From: CAYLNM01 sp964385045
GTDB taxonomy: Bacteria; Planctomycetota; Phycisphaerae; Phycisphaerales; SM1A02
DNA: 64,000 nt
Direction: 5' to 3'
Assembly (NCBI GenBank): GCA_964385045.1
Contig: CAYLNM010000003.1
Location: 1-64,000 of the forward strand
The notes beneath the pieces were generated by a model, which saw only the letters and a program-made list of their open reading frames with translations, did not search any database and was not told where the DNA came from. Position numbers and translations under genes: made by a program. Positions 8,482 through 17,232 of this stretch are shown piece by piece. How positions within the stretch are numbered: the stretch's first letter is position 1; every line of letters starts with the position of its first letter.

Positions 8482-10854
8482 ATGACCGACGTCAATCGCC
8501 ATCGTGAGCCCGTTCGCTACGAGCTGGTGGCCGAGCCCGAGGAGATCGGCTCGGCCGAGTCGACGATCACCGCGATCCACCGGCGCCTGCGTGGTCGCTA
8601 CCACGTGGCCGCCGCCGCGGGACTCGTCTTCGCCGGGCTCGCCGCCACCGCCGGCTGGCATGCGAGCCGCCCGACCTTCGAGTCGCGCGGTCTCGTGCGG
8701 ATCGATCCGGTGCCGGCGACGACCATGCACGACCCGGACTCGCTGCCGGTCCCGTCGCTCATGCAGGCCTACGTGGCCGAGCAGTCGACGATCCTGGGCG
8801 GCCGGACGGTGGTCGAGCAGGCGGTCGCCGATCCGCTCCTGCGGGCGGCCGGCTGGCCGTCCGGCGACCGGGGCGTGGCCGCCCTCGAAGGCTCGCTCGA
8901 GATCGTGCAGCCTCGGGGCCAGAACATCCTGAACGTCAGCGTCTCGAGCCCGGAGCCCACCCGGGCCCGGGCGGCGGTCGACGCGGTGCTCCGGGCGTAC
9001 CAGGAGCAGGCCGCGGGTCCCGCCGAGCGCGAGCGCTCGGTGCGACTGACCTCGCTGGAGTCGCGCAGGGCGGAGCTCATCGACCGGATCGAGGCCCTCG
9101 AGGCCGAGCAGCTCGAGGCCTCCCGCGGGACCGGTCCCGAGCTGGTCGAGCGGATGCACGTCACCCGCGTCGAGGAGCTCATCGCGATCGACCGACAGAT
9201 CGACGACCTGCGGGCGCGCCGCACCGCGATCAAGACGGGCGACGATCCGGCCGCGGCCGCCGCCGCGACCGGGGCGATCGATCGCCCGGCCGGCGACCCG
9301 CAGCGGCAGCGCCTCATTCGGCAGCGGGACGAGATCCGCGCCCGGATCGACTCCATGAGCGACCGCTACGGACCGCGGCACCCGATCATTCGCGAGCTCG
9401 AGGCGGAGCTCGAGACCGTCCGCATCCGCATCGCCGCCCTCGACGGCACGGGCATCGGACCGCTGACCGGGGGCGTCCCGGAGCGCCTCGGTCCCGGCGA
9501 CGGGATCGACGTCGGCGGACCGGGCGACGCCCTCGCGGGCCTCGCGCTCGACGAGGAGGACCTCGTCGCCACCGGCGGCCTGACCGCCCTCGAGCGGATC
9601 GACAACCTCATCGCCCGGGCCGAGGAGCGCAAGACGGCCGTCCACGACGAGATCGCGGACCTCAGCCGCCGGCGGGTCGCGATCAACACCCTCGCCGACC
9701 GCATCGAGGACGCCCAGGTGCGTCTGTCGAACGTCGAGCGGCGGATCGGAATCCTCTCGGCCTCGTCCGACCTGGACTCGACCGGCGTGACCATCGCGAC
9801 CTGGGGCGACCTGCCGGTCTCCCCGGCGCGCGACCGCCGGGCCCAGCTGGCGATCGCCGGCGGCCTCGCGGGCGGCTTCTTCGGCGTGGTCGCGGTCATC
9901 GGACTGGGCTCCATCAACCCCCGGATCCGGTACACGGACGACCTGAGCTTCGTGCCCGGCGCGCCCGCGGTCGCCGCGATCCTGCCCGACATGGCGAGCG
10001 GCGGGGCGGCGGCCGAGGCACGCAGCACCCGCGGCGTGCACCACCTGCGGTCCATCATCGAGCTGGACACCGTCCGGCCCGACCGGAACGTGGTGGCGGT
10101 CACCGGCTGCACCCGCGGCGAGGGGCGCACCAGCACCGCCCTGGCCCTCGCCACCGGGCTCGCCCGGTCCGGCCGGCGGACGCTCGTGATCGACGGCGAC
10201 ATCACCTCGCCCAAGCTCACCCGCGAGCTCGTGCTCGACGACGAGCCCGGCCTCGTCGAGGCCCTCGGCGTCGATCCCTCCGAGGGCCGCGTGCACGAGA
10301 CCGGCGAGCCGGGCCTGTGGGCGCTGCCGATGGGCCTCCGCGGCGTGCACGGCGAGGAGGTGCTGTCCCGTCCCCGCCTCGTGTGGCTGCTGGACACCCT
10401 GCGGACCCGCTTCGACGCGATCGTGATCGACACCGGACCGATGCTCGCGAGCTCCGAGGGACCGACCTTCGCGGGCGTCGCCGACCGGACCGTGCTCGTC
10501 GTGGAGCGCGGCGTCCGGGCCTCCGCGGTCCGGGCCGCCCTCGACCGGCTCCGGCAGGTCTCGGCCCGCTGCGTGGGGCTGGTCGTGAACCGGGCCGACG
10601 ACGCCGATTTCCGCGACCTCGAGGTCGGCGGCTCGACGCCGACGCGCCGCGGACGGGCCATGGTCGAGACGCGGCCGTCCGCCCTCGCCCCGTCCGGCCG
10701 GCCCTCGAGCCTCGCCGCCCTCGGCGGTGCGCCCGCCGTCCGACGAACCCGATGGGGGGACGTGCCGGCCGCCGGCGGGCCGGTGACCGAGCCGAACCGT
10801 GACGACGCCGGTCGTCCCGCCACCACCACCACCACTGGACGGACGGCCGCCTGA
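8482..10854 (+). CDS. Wzz/BY-kinase-like polysaccharide co-polymerase
   Basis: The protein is 790 residues, with ATG 8482 preceded by AGGGGG. The architecture is that of Wzc/CpsCD-type proteins: a membrane helix at about 40-62 (VAAAAGLVFAGLAATAG), a periplasmic Wzz-like region with coiled-coil segments (about 170-250 and 365-420), and a second helix at about 452-475 (IAGGLAGGFFGVVAVIGLGS). A cytoplasmic P-loop ATPase follows. The Walker A region at 542-551 reads GCTRGEGRTS: the invariant Lys is Arg (R549). Walker A' is VIDGD (D571, D573) and Walker B is VIVIDT-type with D650. There is no C-terminal tyrosine cluster. The kinase may therefore be inactive while still controlling chain length. 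The stop overlaps the next start (TGATG). Confidence 0.85.
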   Translation: MTDVNRHREPVRYELVAEPEEIGSAESTITAIHRRLRGRYHVAAAAGLVFAGLAATAGWHASRPTFESRGLVRIDPVPATTMHDPDSLPVPSLMQAYVAEQSTILGGRTVVEQAVADPLLRAAGWPSGDRGVAALEGSLEIVQPRGQNILNVSVSSPEPTRARAAVDAVLRAYQEQAAGPAERERSVRLTSLESRRAELIDRIEALEAEQLEASRGTGPELVERMHVTRVEELIAIDRQIDDLRARRTAIKTGDDPAAAAAATGAIDRPAGDPQRQRLIRQRDEIRARIDSMSDRYGPRHPIIRELEAELETVRIRIAALDGTGIGPLTGGVPERLGPGDGIDVGGPGDALAGLALDEEDLVATGGLTALERIDNLIARAEERKTAVHDEIADLSRRRVAINTLADRIEDAQVRLSNVERRIGILSASSDLDSTGVTIATWGDLPVSPARDRRAQLAIAGGLAGGFFGVVAVIGLGSINPRIRYTDDLSFVPGAPAVAAILPDMASGGAAAEARSTRGVHHLRSIIELDTVRPDRNVVAVTGCTRGEGRTSTALALATGLARSGRRTLVIDGDITSPKLTRELVLDDEPGLVEALGVDPSEGRVHETGEPGLWALPMGLRGVHGEEVLSRPRLVWLLDTLRTRFDAIVIDTGPMLASSEGPTFAGVADRTVLVVERGVRASAVRAALDRLRQVSARCVGLVVNRADDADFRDLEVGGSTPTRRGRAMVETRPSALAPSGRPSSLAALGGAPAVRRTRWGDVPAAGGPVTEPNRDDAGRPATTTTTGRTAA

Positions 10855-13190
10855 TGCACTCCCCGGACCCCACCTACGGGTTCCGGAGCTGGGCGGCCGC
10901 CTCGGGCGACCCGCCACGGCTCTGGGGCCACGACCCGGTCGAGCTGCACGACCACTTCTGGCGCCAGGTCGGCGTCCAGGTCGTGCGGCCCGGCACCCGG
11001 GAGGACGCCGCCCCGGACGTGGGCGGCTCCCCGGCGGAGCCGCTCCGCCGCCCGCGGGCCTTCCTGCTGCTCGGACTCGAGGAGCTGGTCGGCTTCGGCC
11101 CCGCCTCGCTGCTCCGCCGCCTCCGCGGTGCCCGGCGCCGCACGATGCTGGTCGAGATCGTCGACCCCGAGGCGTCGAGCTACGCGGAGACGATCTCCGC
11201 CGACGAGTCGGACGCCCTGGTCTCGATCGAGCGTCGCTACGACGCTCCCCGGGCCCGCGGCATGGTGCTCCTGACCCGTGACCGCCGCATCGCCGACTGG
11301 TGGCGCCGGCACGTCCACCCCGCCCGCCATCCCTCCGCGGCCACCGCGGTGGACCGGGTGCTGGCCCGTCGGCGGCGTTCGCCGCTGCACGGCACCGCGG
11401 CCGGCGTCCTCGAGGACGGATCCGAGCGCGGCGGCGTGGTCCGCTGGTTCGAGACGATGATCCGTCTCGACGACGCGCTGGCCTCCACCGTGCCCGGGGT
11501 CTCGCTCCGCGAGCCCGGGGTGTGGGTGCACGAGTCCGCCCGCATCGGCGCGAACGTCTCCCTCGCCGGACCGCTCTGGATCGGGGAGCACGTGGTGCTC
11601 GAGGGCAACGCGTCCCTGGTCGGGCCGCGCATGCTGCTCGACGACACGCCGCGGCTGGGCCCGGTGCCCGGGGGGGTGCCCGTCCCGCGCCGCGTCGGGC
11701 ACGAGCGTGCCGGGGCGATCGCGGACGCCTCCGCGACGGACGCTCGCCGTTCCGCCGGGGCCGCGGCGCCCTCCGGGAGCCTGCTCTCGCGGCTCTCGGC
11801 CCGGCTCCGGACCGGGTCCCGCGCATCCGCGGGCACGCCCGGGCGCGGCACCCGCGGCCGCCGGCCCGCGGCGTTCATCGAGACGCGGCCCCTGGTGCCG
11901 GCGGCGGTGCGCCTGCCCGGCGGCATCGTGGCGCGACCGGAGCCCCGTTCCGTGCGGGTCTTCAACGTCGCCGTCAGCGCGCTCGCGCTGAGCATGGTGC
12001 TGCCGCTGTTCCCGCTGATCATGCTCGCGATCTGGCTCGAGGACGGACGGCCGTTCTTCTTCGGGCACGTGCGGCAGACCCGCGGCGGGCGGAACTTCAC
12101 CTGCTGGAAGTTCCGCACCATGTGCCGCGACGCGGAGCGTCTGAAGTCGCAGCTCGAGCGCGAGAACGTCTGCGACGGGCCACAGTTCCACATCGCCGAC
12201 GATCCGCGGCTGCTGCGGATCGGCCGCCTGCTCCGGCGCTTCCACCTCGACGAGCTTCCGCAGCTCTGGAACGTCCTTCGCGGCGACATGAACCTCGTCG
12301 GGCCGCGTCCGAGCCCCGACGACGAGAACCAGTTCTGCCCCGCGTGGCGCGAGGCGCGCCTGAGCGTCAAGCCCGGACTCACCGGCCTGTGGCAGATCCG
12401 CCGCACCCGCGCTCCCATGCTGGACTTCCAGGAGTGGATCCGCTGGGACCTGGAGTACGTGCAGCGGCGCAGCTGGCGACTCGACCTGTGGATCATGTGG
12501 CGCACCGCGGTGTCCATGCTCAGCCGCCGCGGCGGCCAGCCGACCGCGACCACGGATCCGCTGCCGACCGCGATCACCGGCTTCACCCGGCCCGAGGGCG
12601 TCGCCGCCATCGCCGAGCCCGCGCCGGAGTCCGCGCCGCAGCCCGCGAGCAGCAACGCCGGCCGCGACCTCGCGTTCGAGCGGCACGTCGCGAGCCTCGG
12701 TCTCGGACCGGAGGAGATCGACGCCGAGGCCAACGCCGAGGCGGTCGCCCGGCGGGCGGCGGAGGAGCGGGCGGCGACCGTCGCCCGAACCACCGTCGAG
12801 CCCGCGGAGGCGATCGCCCACGAGGAGGACCACGGGGACGCCGTCACCACCGGCACGGACGCCGGCACCGAGGACGCGCCCGGCCCGCACGACGGGCTCG
12901 GCGCGACGGTGCGGGGCACGGAGGCCCCCGCGGTTCCCCCCGGACCCGTTCAGCCGGCGGAGGGCGCCGGCGACTCCACCGACGCTCCGGGCGCGGTGGA
13001 GGCCAAGCCGCGGCAGCCGATGCGGGACGAGTCCGCCCGCGGCCGCCAGGACGTCGAGGCGAAACCGCCGGCCACCGGCCCGGCGGCGACCCCCGACGAG
13101 CTCGGCGGCGAACGGACGGCCGCCCGCCCCCCGCGGGAGGACGACCGGGACGGGGACGACGCCGGGGGCGGGGGGCGGCGCGCGGCCTGA
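10854..13190 (+). CDS. Polyprenyl-phosphate sugar phosphotransferase (PGT) with degenerate nucleotidyltransferase-like N-terminus
   Basis: The protein is 778 residues and its ATG overlaps the previous TGA (TGATG). Residues about 340-565 form a bacterial sugar transferase domain (small phosphoglycosyl transferase, WbaP/PglC superfamily). It has a hydrophobic re-entrant helix (about 373-392), the KFRTM motif (K419), the catalytic Asp-Glu pair D466-E467 in HLDELPQLWNVLRGDMNLVG, then PRP and KPGLTGLWQI. It should transfer the first sugar phosphate to undecaprenyl phosphate. The N-terminal 300 residues resemble a decayed nucleotidyltransferase with beta-helix turns (VWVHESARIGANVSLAGPLW). The last 210 residues are a Pro/Ala/Glu-rich, probably disordered tail. 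It ends the polysaccharide operon. Confidence 0.85.
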   Translation: MHSPDPTYGFRSWAAASGDPPRLWGHDPVELHDHFWRQVGVQVVRPGTREDAAPDVGGSPAEPLRRPRAFLLLGLEELVGFGPASLLRRLRGARRRTMLVEIVDPEASSYAETISADESDALVSIERRYDAPRARGMVLLTRDRRIADWWRRHVHPARHPSAATAVDRVLARRRRSPLHGTAAGVLEDGSERGGVVRWFETMIRLDDALASTVPGVSLREPGVWVHESARIGANVSLAGPLWIGEHVVLEGNASLVGPRMLLDDTPRLGPVPGGVPVPRRVGHERAGAIADASATDARRSAGAAAPSGSLLSRLSARLRTGSRASAGTPGRGTRGRRPAAFIETRPLVPAAVRLPGGIVARPEPRSVRVFNVAVSALALSMVLPLFPLIMLAIWLEDGRPFFFGHVRQTRGGRNFTCWKFRTMCRDAERLKSQLERENVCDGPQFHIADDPRLLRIGRLLRRFHLDELPQLWNVLRGDMNLVGPRPSPDDENQFCPAWREARLSVKPGLTGLWQIRRTRAPMLDFQEWIRWDLEYVQRRSWRLDLWIMWRTAVSMLSRRGGQPTATTDPLPTAITGFTRPEGVAAIAEPAPESAPQPASSNAGRDLAFERHVASLGLGPEEIDAEANAEAVARRAAEERAATVARTTVEPAEAIAHEEDHGDAVTTGTDAGTEDAPGPHDGLGATVRGTEAPAVPPGPVQPAEGAGDSTDAPGAVEAKPRQPMRDESARGRQDVEAKPPATGPAATPDELGGERTAARPPREDDRDGDDAGGGGRRAA

Positions 13191-13255
13191 GGCCCGAGGC
13201 CGCGCGGGAGACGCCTTCCGTGGGCTCTCCCCGCCCCGATCCACACCGGCACGAT

Positions 13256-13292
13256 GACGACCGGACGCCACGAGGAGAGGCGTCCGGTCGTC
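13256..13292 (+). terminator. Perfect 14-bp hairpin after the polysaccharide operon
   Basis: GACGACCGGACGCC (13256-13269) pairs exactly with GGCGTCCGGTCGTC (13279-13292) across a 9-nt loop, 66 nt after the stop at 13190. There is no T-tract, so termination may rely on stem strength or Rho. Confidence 0.65.
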
Positions 13293-13350
13293 GCGCGCGG
13301 CACGGCCGCGGATCGGGCCGCGCGGGCCCGGGAGCCGGCGGCCGGCGACC

Positions 13351-13378
13351 TTGACCGCCTCCCGCTCGCGGCTATCCT
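13351..13378 (+). promoter_or_regulatory. Promoter of tRNA-Lys
   Basis: TTGACC (13351-13356) and TATCCT (13373-13378) are 16 bp apart, and the tRNA begins about 45 nt past the expected start site. This is the best sigma70-type promoter in the window and shows the -10 style (TAnnnT) this genome uses. Confidence 0.75.
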
Positions 13379-13429
13379 TGCCTCCTCGCTCGACGCCCCG
13401 CCGGGCCCGCCCCGTCGCCGCGTCGAACC

Positions 13430-13502
<73 letters not shown>

Positions 13503-13511
13503 TGACCGGAT

Positions 13512-13539
13512 GACGCCGCACCCCGACGGGTGCGGCGTC
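13512..13539 (+). terminator. Terminator hairpin of tRNA-Lys
   Basis: GACGCCGCACCC pairs perfectly with GGGTGCGGCGTC across a CGAC tetraloop (12-bp stem), starting nine bases after the tRNA. A weak T-containing run (tcgtcgttgg) follows. Confidence 0.8.
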
Positions 13540-13599
13540 GTCGTTGGTGGCCACGGCGCAGGCCGCGCTCGGCGAGCCGGTTCCCCGCGTGCCGGCCGC

Positions 13600-14366
13600 A
13601 CGCCCGGCGGGACGTCGGCCCGCCGGGCTCCGCACGGCCCCCCGGCCGCCACCATCGCGAGGATGTTGCCGAAGTCCACTGCGCCGCTGGCGTCGAGGTC
13701 CTCCGGGCACCCGACGGTGCACGGGCCGAAGGCCGACAGGCACCGCCAGCAGGTCGTCGAACGCCACCGCCCCGCGGCCGTCGAGATCACCCGGGACACG
13801 CGGCCGCACACTGACGGAGCAGCACGTCCACGGTGCCGGTGGTGAGCATCCCCATCGCCAGGTCCGGCGTGCCGTTCCCGTCGAGATCGACGACCGCGAG
13901 CGACGTCGGCCGGCTGCCCGCCGCGAAGAGCATCGTCGCGGCGAAGGTGCCGTCGCCCACTCCCGGCAGCACGCTCACGTCGTCGGAGAACTCGTTCGCC
14001 ACCGCGAGGTTGGGTGTACCCCCGCCGTCCAGATCGCCGAGCGCGACCGAGCGCGAGGGCGATCACCGGCCACGAACCCCACCGCACCGCCGAAGCCGCC
14101 GTCGCCCGCACCGAGGAGCACGCTCAGGTCGCCGCTGATCTCGTTCGCGACGACGCTGTCGGCCGTGTCGTCGCCGTCGAGATCGCCGACCACGACCGAC
14201 GCGGACCGGTTCCGCGCGGGGAGCGGCTCCGGGGGCGAGAGGAGATCGCCCACCTCGCACTCGGTCGCGGCCACGCCATCGGGGCCGGCGGTCGCGAGCA
14301 CGCCCCCACGCCCGCCGCCAGCGCGACGGCCCACATGCCCACGGATCGGGGCTCCGACTGGTCCAT
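13600..14366 (-). pseudogene. Frameshifted exported FG-GAP/dockerin-like protein
   Basis: Reading leftward from ATG 14366, pieces of one protein are spread over three frames. They are: a signal-peptide-like start (MDQSEPRSVGMWAVALAAGV); then one FG-GAP/VCBS repeat (SASVVVGDLDGDDTADSVVA) in a second frame; then another (SLAVVDLDGNGTPDLAMGML) in a third; then a dockerin-like tail split over two more frame changes (PGDLDGRGAVAFDDLLAV and CPEDLDASGAVDFGNILAMV). At least four single-base shifts are needed, near 14310, 14055, 13800 and 13745. An intact version would be a surface or secreted protein like its neighbours at 17.2-19.3 kb. Clustered assembly errors are the alternative explanation, but flanking genes are intact. 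Confidence 0.8.
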
Positions 14367-14686
14367 GCCTGTGCTCCTGCCCGCTCGTCGATCGGGTCGC
14401 CTCTCGGGCACGGCCCCGCGCCCGGTCCGATCCGGGCCACCGCCGCCACGCCGCGACGCCCATCGGCCTTCTTCGTAGCGTCGGACACTCCTGCCATCAG
14501 CGCCGACGACGGGACCCGTGGCCTCCGCCCCCCGGCGCCGGCACGCCGGCACGCCGGCCCATCGGACGGCGGACCGTTGTGTCAGGCCCGACGTGGTGCC
14601 ATCATTTCCGGGGCGCTCCGGGGGAACGCCGGGCCCGAGCGGCCGGCTCGTCGCCGGCCACGCCACGGCACTGGAGCACGCATCCC
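14367..14686. other. Intergenic region, 320 bp
   Basis: The spacer lies between the start of the leftward broken FG-GAP gene and the rightward zinc-ribbon gene and should contain their divergent promoters. Apart from a GGAG ribosome site near 14672 for the rightward gene, I see nothing recognisable. Confidence 0.4.
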
Positions 14687-16249
14687 ATGTCGTGGGACGA
14701 TCCGAAGGGCGTCTGGGCCACCCGCATGCGGTGGCGGGTCGTCATCCACGCGGTGACGCTCGCCCTCGGGGTACCGATGGCGTTCGTGCCCTCGGCGCTG
14801 CTGCTGCTCTTCGTGGACGAGGGCGTCCTCGACCGCCGCCTGGCGGCGTTCGCGATCGCGACCCCGCTCGCCGTCGCCGCCGCGATCGCGGTGCCGTCCG
14901 GCCTGGCCCTGCGCCGGGAGCGCGAGGTGCGGCGCCGGGTCCCGGCCCACGACGGCGTGATCTGCGTGCGGTGCCGGACCCCGCTCCCCGAGGACGCCCG
15001 GGCGACGCCCGAGGTGATCGTCGCCTGCGTAGGGTGCGGCCGCGAGCAGTCGCCGGCCGCGGCCCGGCGGGCGTGGGCCGACTACGTCGTGAGCGGCGCC
15101 GCGAGGACGGGACGGGCGCCCCTCGCGGGAGACGCCGGCGACGGCGATGGCCTCGTCGGAAGCCTGCGCCGGCTGTTCCGGCGACGCCCCTGGATCACGG
15201 GACTCTCCGGCTTCATCCTGCTCGCGGGCATCCACGTGGTCTTCGCCCTCGTGGCGGGCGAGTCGGTCGCGGTGCGGCTCCACGACGGTGTCCCGATGAT
15301 CCTCGCCTTCGGCTCCATCTGGCTGCTGACCGGCGGCCTCGCGGGCCGGCGGGAGGGAGCGGAGCGCACGTGCACGAAGTGCCGGTATCCCCAGCCGGCG
15401 GAGGGGGCCGGACCGGCCTGCCCGGAGTGCGGAGCCGACTGGCTCGCTCCCGGCGGCACGATGCAGGGGCGGATGCGTCCCCGCCTCGGCCCGCTGGTGG
15501 CCGGCGTCCTTGCGTTCATGTTCGGCATGGGCCTCATGATCACGGGTGGGATGCGGCCGGCGCTCATGCCCACCGGGCTGCTCGTCGCCGGCCTCGCGAC
15601 CGGGACCGGCTGGGAGTTCCGGATGTGGCCGGAGCTCGGCGGACGCACGCTCACGCCGCGGCAGCGGGACCGGCTGACCGCGGGTCTCGTCTCCCGCGTC
15701 GAGGCGGACGACCACGTGTCGGTCGAAGGACACCAGTGGCTCCTCGAACGGCTCGCGGCGGGCGAGCTGACGGCCGAGCAGCGGGCGAGCTACCTGGGGG
15801 ACGCGATGCGCCTGCGGACCGTCCGGGTCGAGACGGCCCGGGTCGGCGAGCCGCTGCGGCTCCTGCTCGACGTGCAGGCACCGGAGCAGCTCGCCACCGG
15901 CACCGCGGCCACCTGGGGACTGCTCGTCGAGGCCGTGGAGCTCGGATCCGGCGACCGGACGGACGGCTGGGACGCGATCCTCGGCGAGTTCCGGCTGGCC
16001 GAGGAGCACGCTCCGTCGCACGGCCGCCGCGGCGACCGGTTCGAGGTCGTCGCCGCCGGCCCGCCTCCCGCGGCGGCCGGCCCCGTGACCGTCCGCGTCC
16101 ACGTGCGCCGGGCGATCCTGCCGTTCGGGACGCCATCGCTGCCGATCCGCCGCGACGCCACGGGCGCTCCCGTCCTGCCCCCGGCGGTCCGGTGGTCCGA
16201 GCGGTCCACGGTCGAGCACGCGATCACGGTCGAGCCGGCGACGGAGTGA
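14687..16249 (+). CDS. Membrane protein with two zinc ribbons
   Basis: The protein is 520 residues, with ATG 14687 after GGAG. Hydrophobic segments lie at about residues 18-40 and 46-64, then 175-195, 205-222, 270-288 and 292-310. Two CxxC...CxxC zinc ribbons sit in cytoplasmic-length loops: CVRC...CVGC (about 93-116) and CTKC...CPECG (about 232-250). The C-terminal 200 residues are soluble and contain a short helical repeat-like stretch (ERLAAGELTAEQRASYLGDA) and a beta-rich end. CPECG-type ribbons on membrane proteins are common in Phycisphaerae-like genomes, but their role is unknown. Its 3' end overlaps the convergent FG-GAP remnant by 26 bp. Confidence 0.75.
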   Translation: MSWDDPKGVWATRMRWRVVIHAVTLALGVPMAFVPSALLLLFVDEGVLDRRLAAFAIATPLAVAAAIAVPSGLALRREREVRRRVPAHDGVICVRCRTPLPEDARATPEVIVACVGCGREQSPAAARRAWADYVVSGAARTGRAPLAGDAGDGDGLVGSLRRLFRRRPWITGLSGFILLAGIHVVFALVAGESVAVRLHDGVPMILAFGSIWLLTGGLAGRREGAERTCTKCRYPQPAEGAGPACPECGADWLAPGGTMQGRMRPRLGPLVAGVLAFMFGMGLMITGGMRPALMPTGLLVAGLATGTGWEFRMWPELGGRTLTPRQRDRLTAGLVSRVEADDHVSVEGHQWLLERLAAGELTAEQRASYLGDAMRLRTVRVETARVGEPLRLLLDVQAPEQLATGTAATWGLLVEAVELGSGDRTDGWDAILGEFRLAEEHAPSHGRRGDRFEVVAAGPPPAAAGPVTVRVHVRRAILPFGTPSLPIRRDATGAPVLPPAVRWSERSTVEHAITVEPATE

Positions 16250-17096
16250 CGGCGGGCCGTGCCGCCGCCGGACGCCCCGGGACGCCCGGCGGCGGCACGG
16301 CGATCCGCAGGATCCCCCACGCGTCGAGGATGCCGAACAGGTCGCCGAGCCCGGCCACCGCGTCGCCGTCCACGTCGGACTCGCCGCGGCCGAAGTCGCC
16401 GAGCAGCCGCACGAGGTCGCCCAGGTCCACCACGCCCGAGTCGTCGAGGTCGGCCGGGCAGTCCGTGAGCCCGAAGGCGCAGGCCGCCCCCGCCTGCGAC
16501 ACGTCGTTGCTGGACTGGTCGCCGTCCACCTCGGTGGCCGCGCTGGCCTCGCGCTCGGCCCCGACGACGACGAGCTCGCCGCTCGCGGCGACCGAGATCC
16601 CGAAGACGTCGGTGTCCCCGGCGTTGGACGCCTTGACGTCGGACATCGGCGTCCACGTGCCGGCGTCGCGGCGGTCGGCGCAGGCCGCGCCGGCCCGGAC
16701 GCTGGAGTCGTCCGATCCGTCTCCGTCGATGCCCACCGCGCCGCCGTTCGCGAGCCACGCCCCCACCACCGCGAGATCGCCCGAGATCGCGACCGACGTC
16801 CCGAACTCGTCGCCCGCCCCGGTGTTCGTCGCCTTGAGGGAGGCCTGCTGGGCCCAGCCGGTCCTCTCGTCGCGGGCGAAGACGTAGGCGGCGCCGGCGA
16901 GCGACGCGCCGTTGCCCTCGTCCCCGCCGACGCCGACCGACGACCCGGACTCGTACCGGGCCCCGACCACGACGGTGTCCTCGTCGATCGCGAGCGAGTG
17001 CCCGACCTGATCACGAACGACTTCGACGTCGGCGACCGGCTGCGTGCATGTCGGCGGCCCCCGCGACCCCGTCGCGGCTCGGCCGACCACCACCAC
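16224..17096 (-). pseudogene. 5'-truncated integrin-like FG-GAP repeat protein with dockerin-like end
   Basis: The open frame encodes about 290 residues from a GTG at 17096 but has no signal peptide. It begins inside a repeat (VGHSLAIDEDTVVVGARYES). About three integrin-alpha-like repeats follow: GDEFGTSVAISGDLAVVGAW and DVFGISVAASGELVVVGAER keep the fold, while the linking segment near 'CADRRDAGTW' has drifted. The end carries two dockerin-like motifs (CPADLDDSGVVDLGDLVRLL and DVDGDAVAGLGDLFGILDAW). Family members of this type normally start with a signal sequence and five or more repeats, so the 5' part appears lost. It could instead be a complete short gene with an unrecognised start. Confidence 0.6.
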
Positions 17097-17232
17097 GCCC
17101 GCTCGACGTCGAGCGGAGGGCGGCGATGGACGGGAACGCGGTCCCCGGGGTCACGTGGTCACGGGGGCTTCGCGTCCCGTCGGCCGGAGATTCAGCGGGC
17201 GCCCGTTCGCACGCCCGGCCCCGCGCCCCTCG

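Noticed and set aside
411..13271. Very long open frames on the strand opposite to real genes (for example 411-2333 minus and 7918-13271 minus)
   Set aside because: At this GC content stop codons are rare in all frames. These frames are Arg/Gly/Pro-rich, lack ribosome sites and overlap genes with clear domains.
13503..14500. Three or four separate small leftward genes
   Set aside because: The pieces are consecutive parts of one FG-GAP/dockerin-like protein in different frames, so a single broken gene explains them better.
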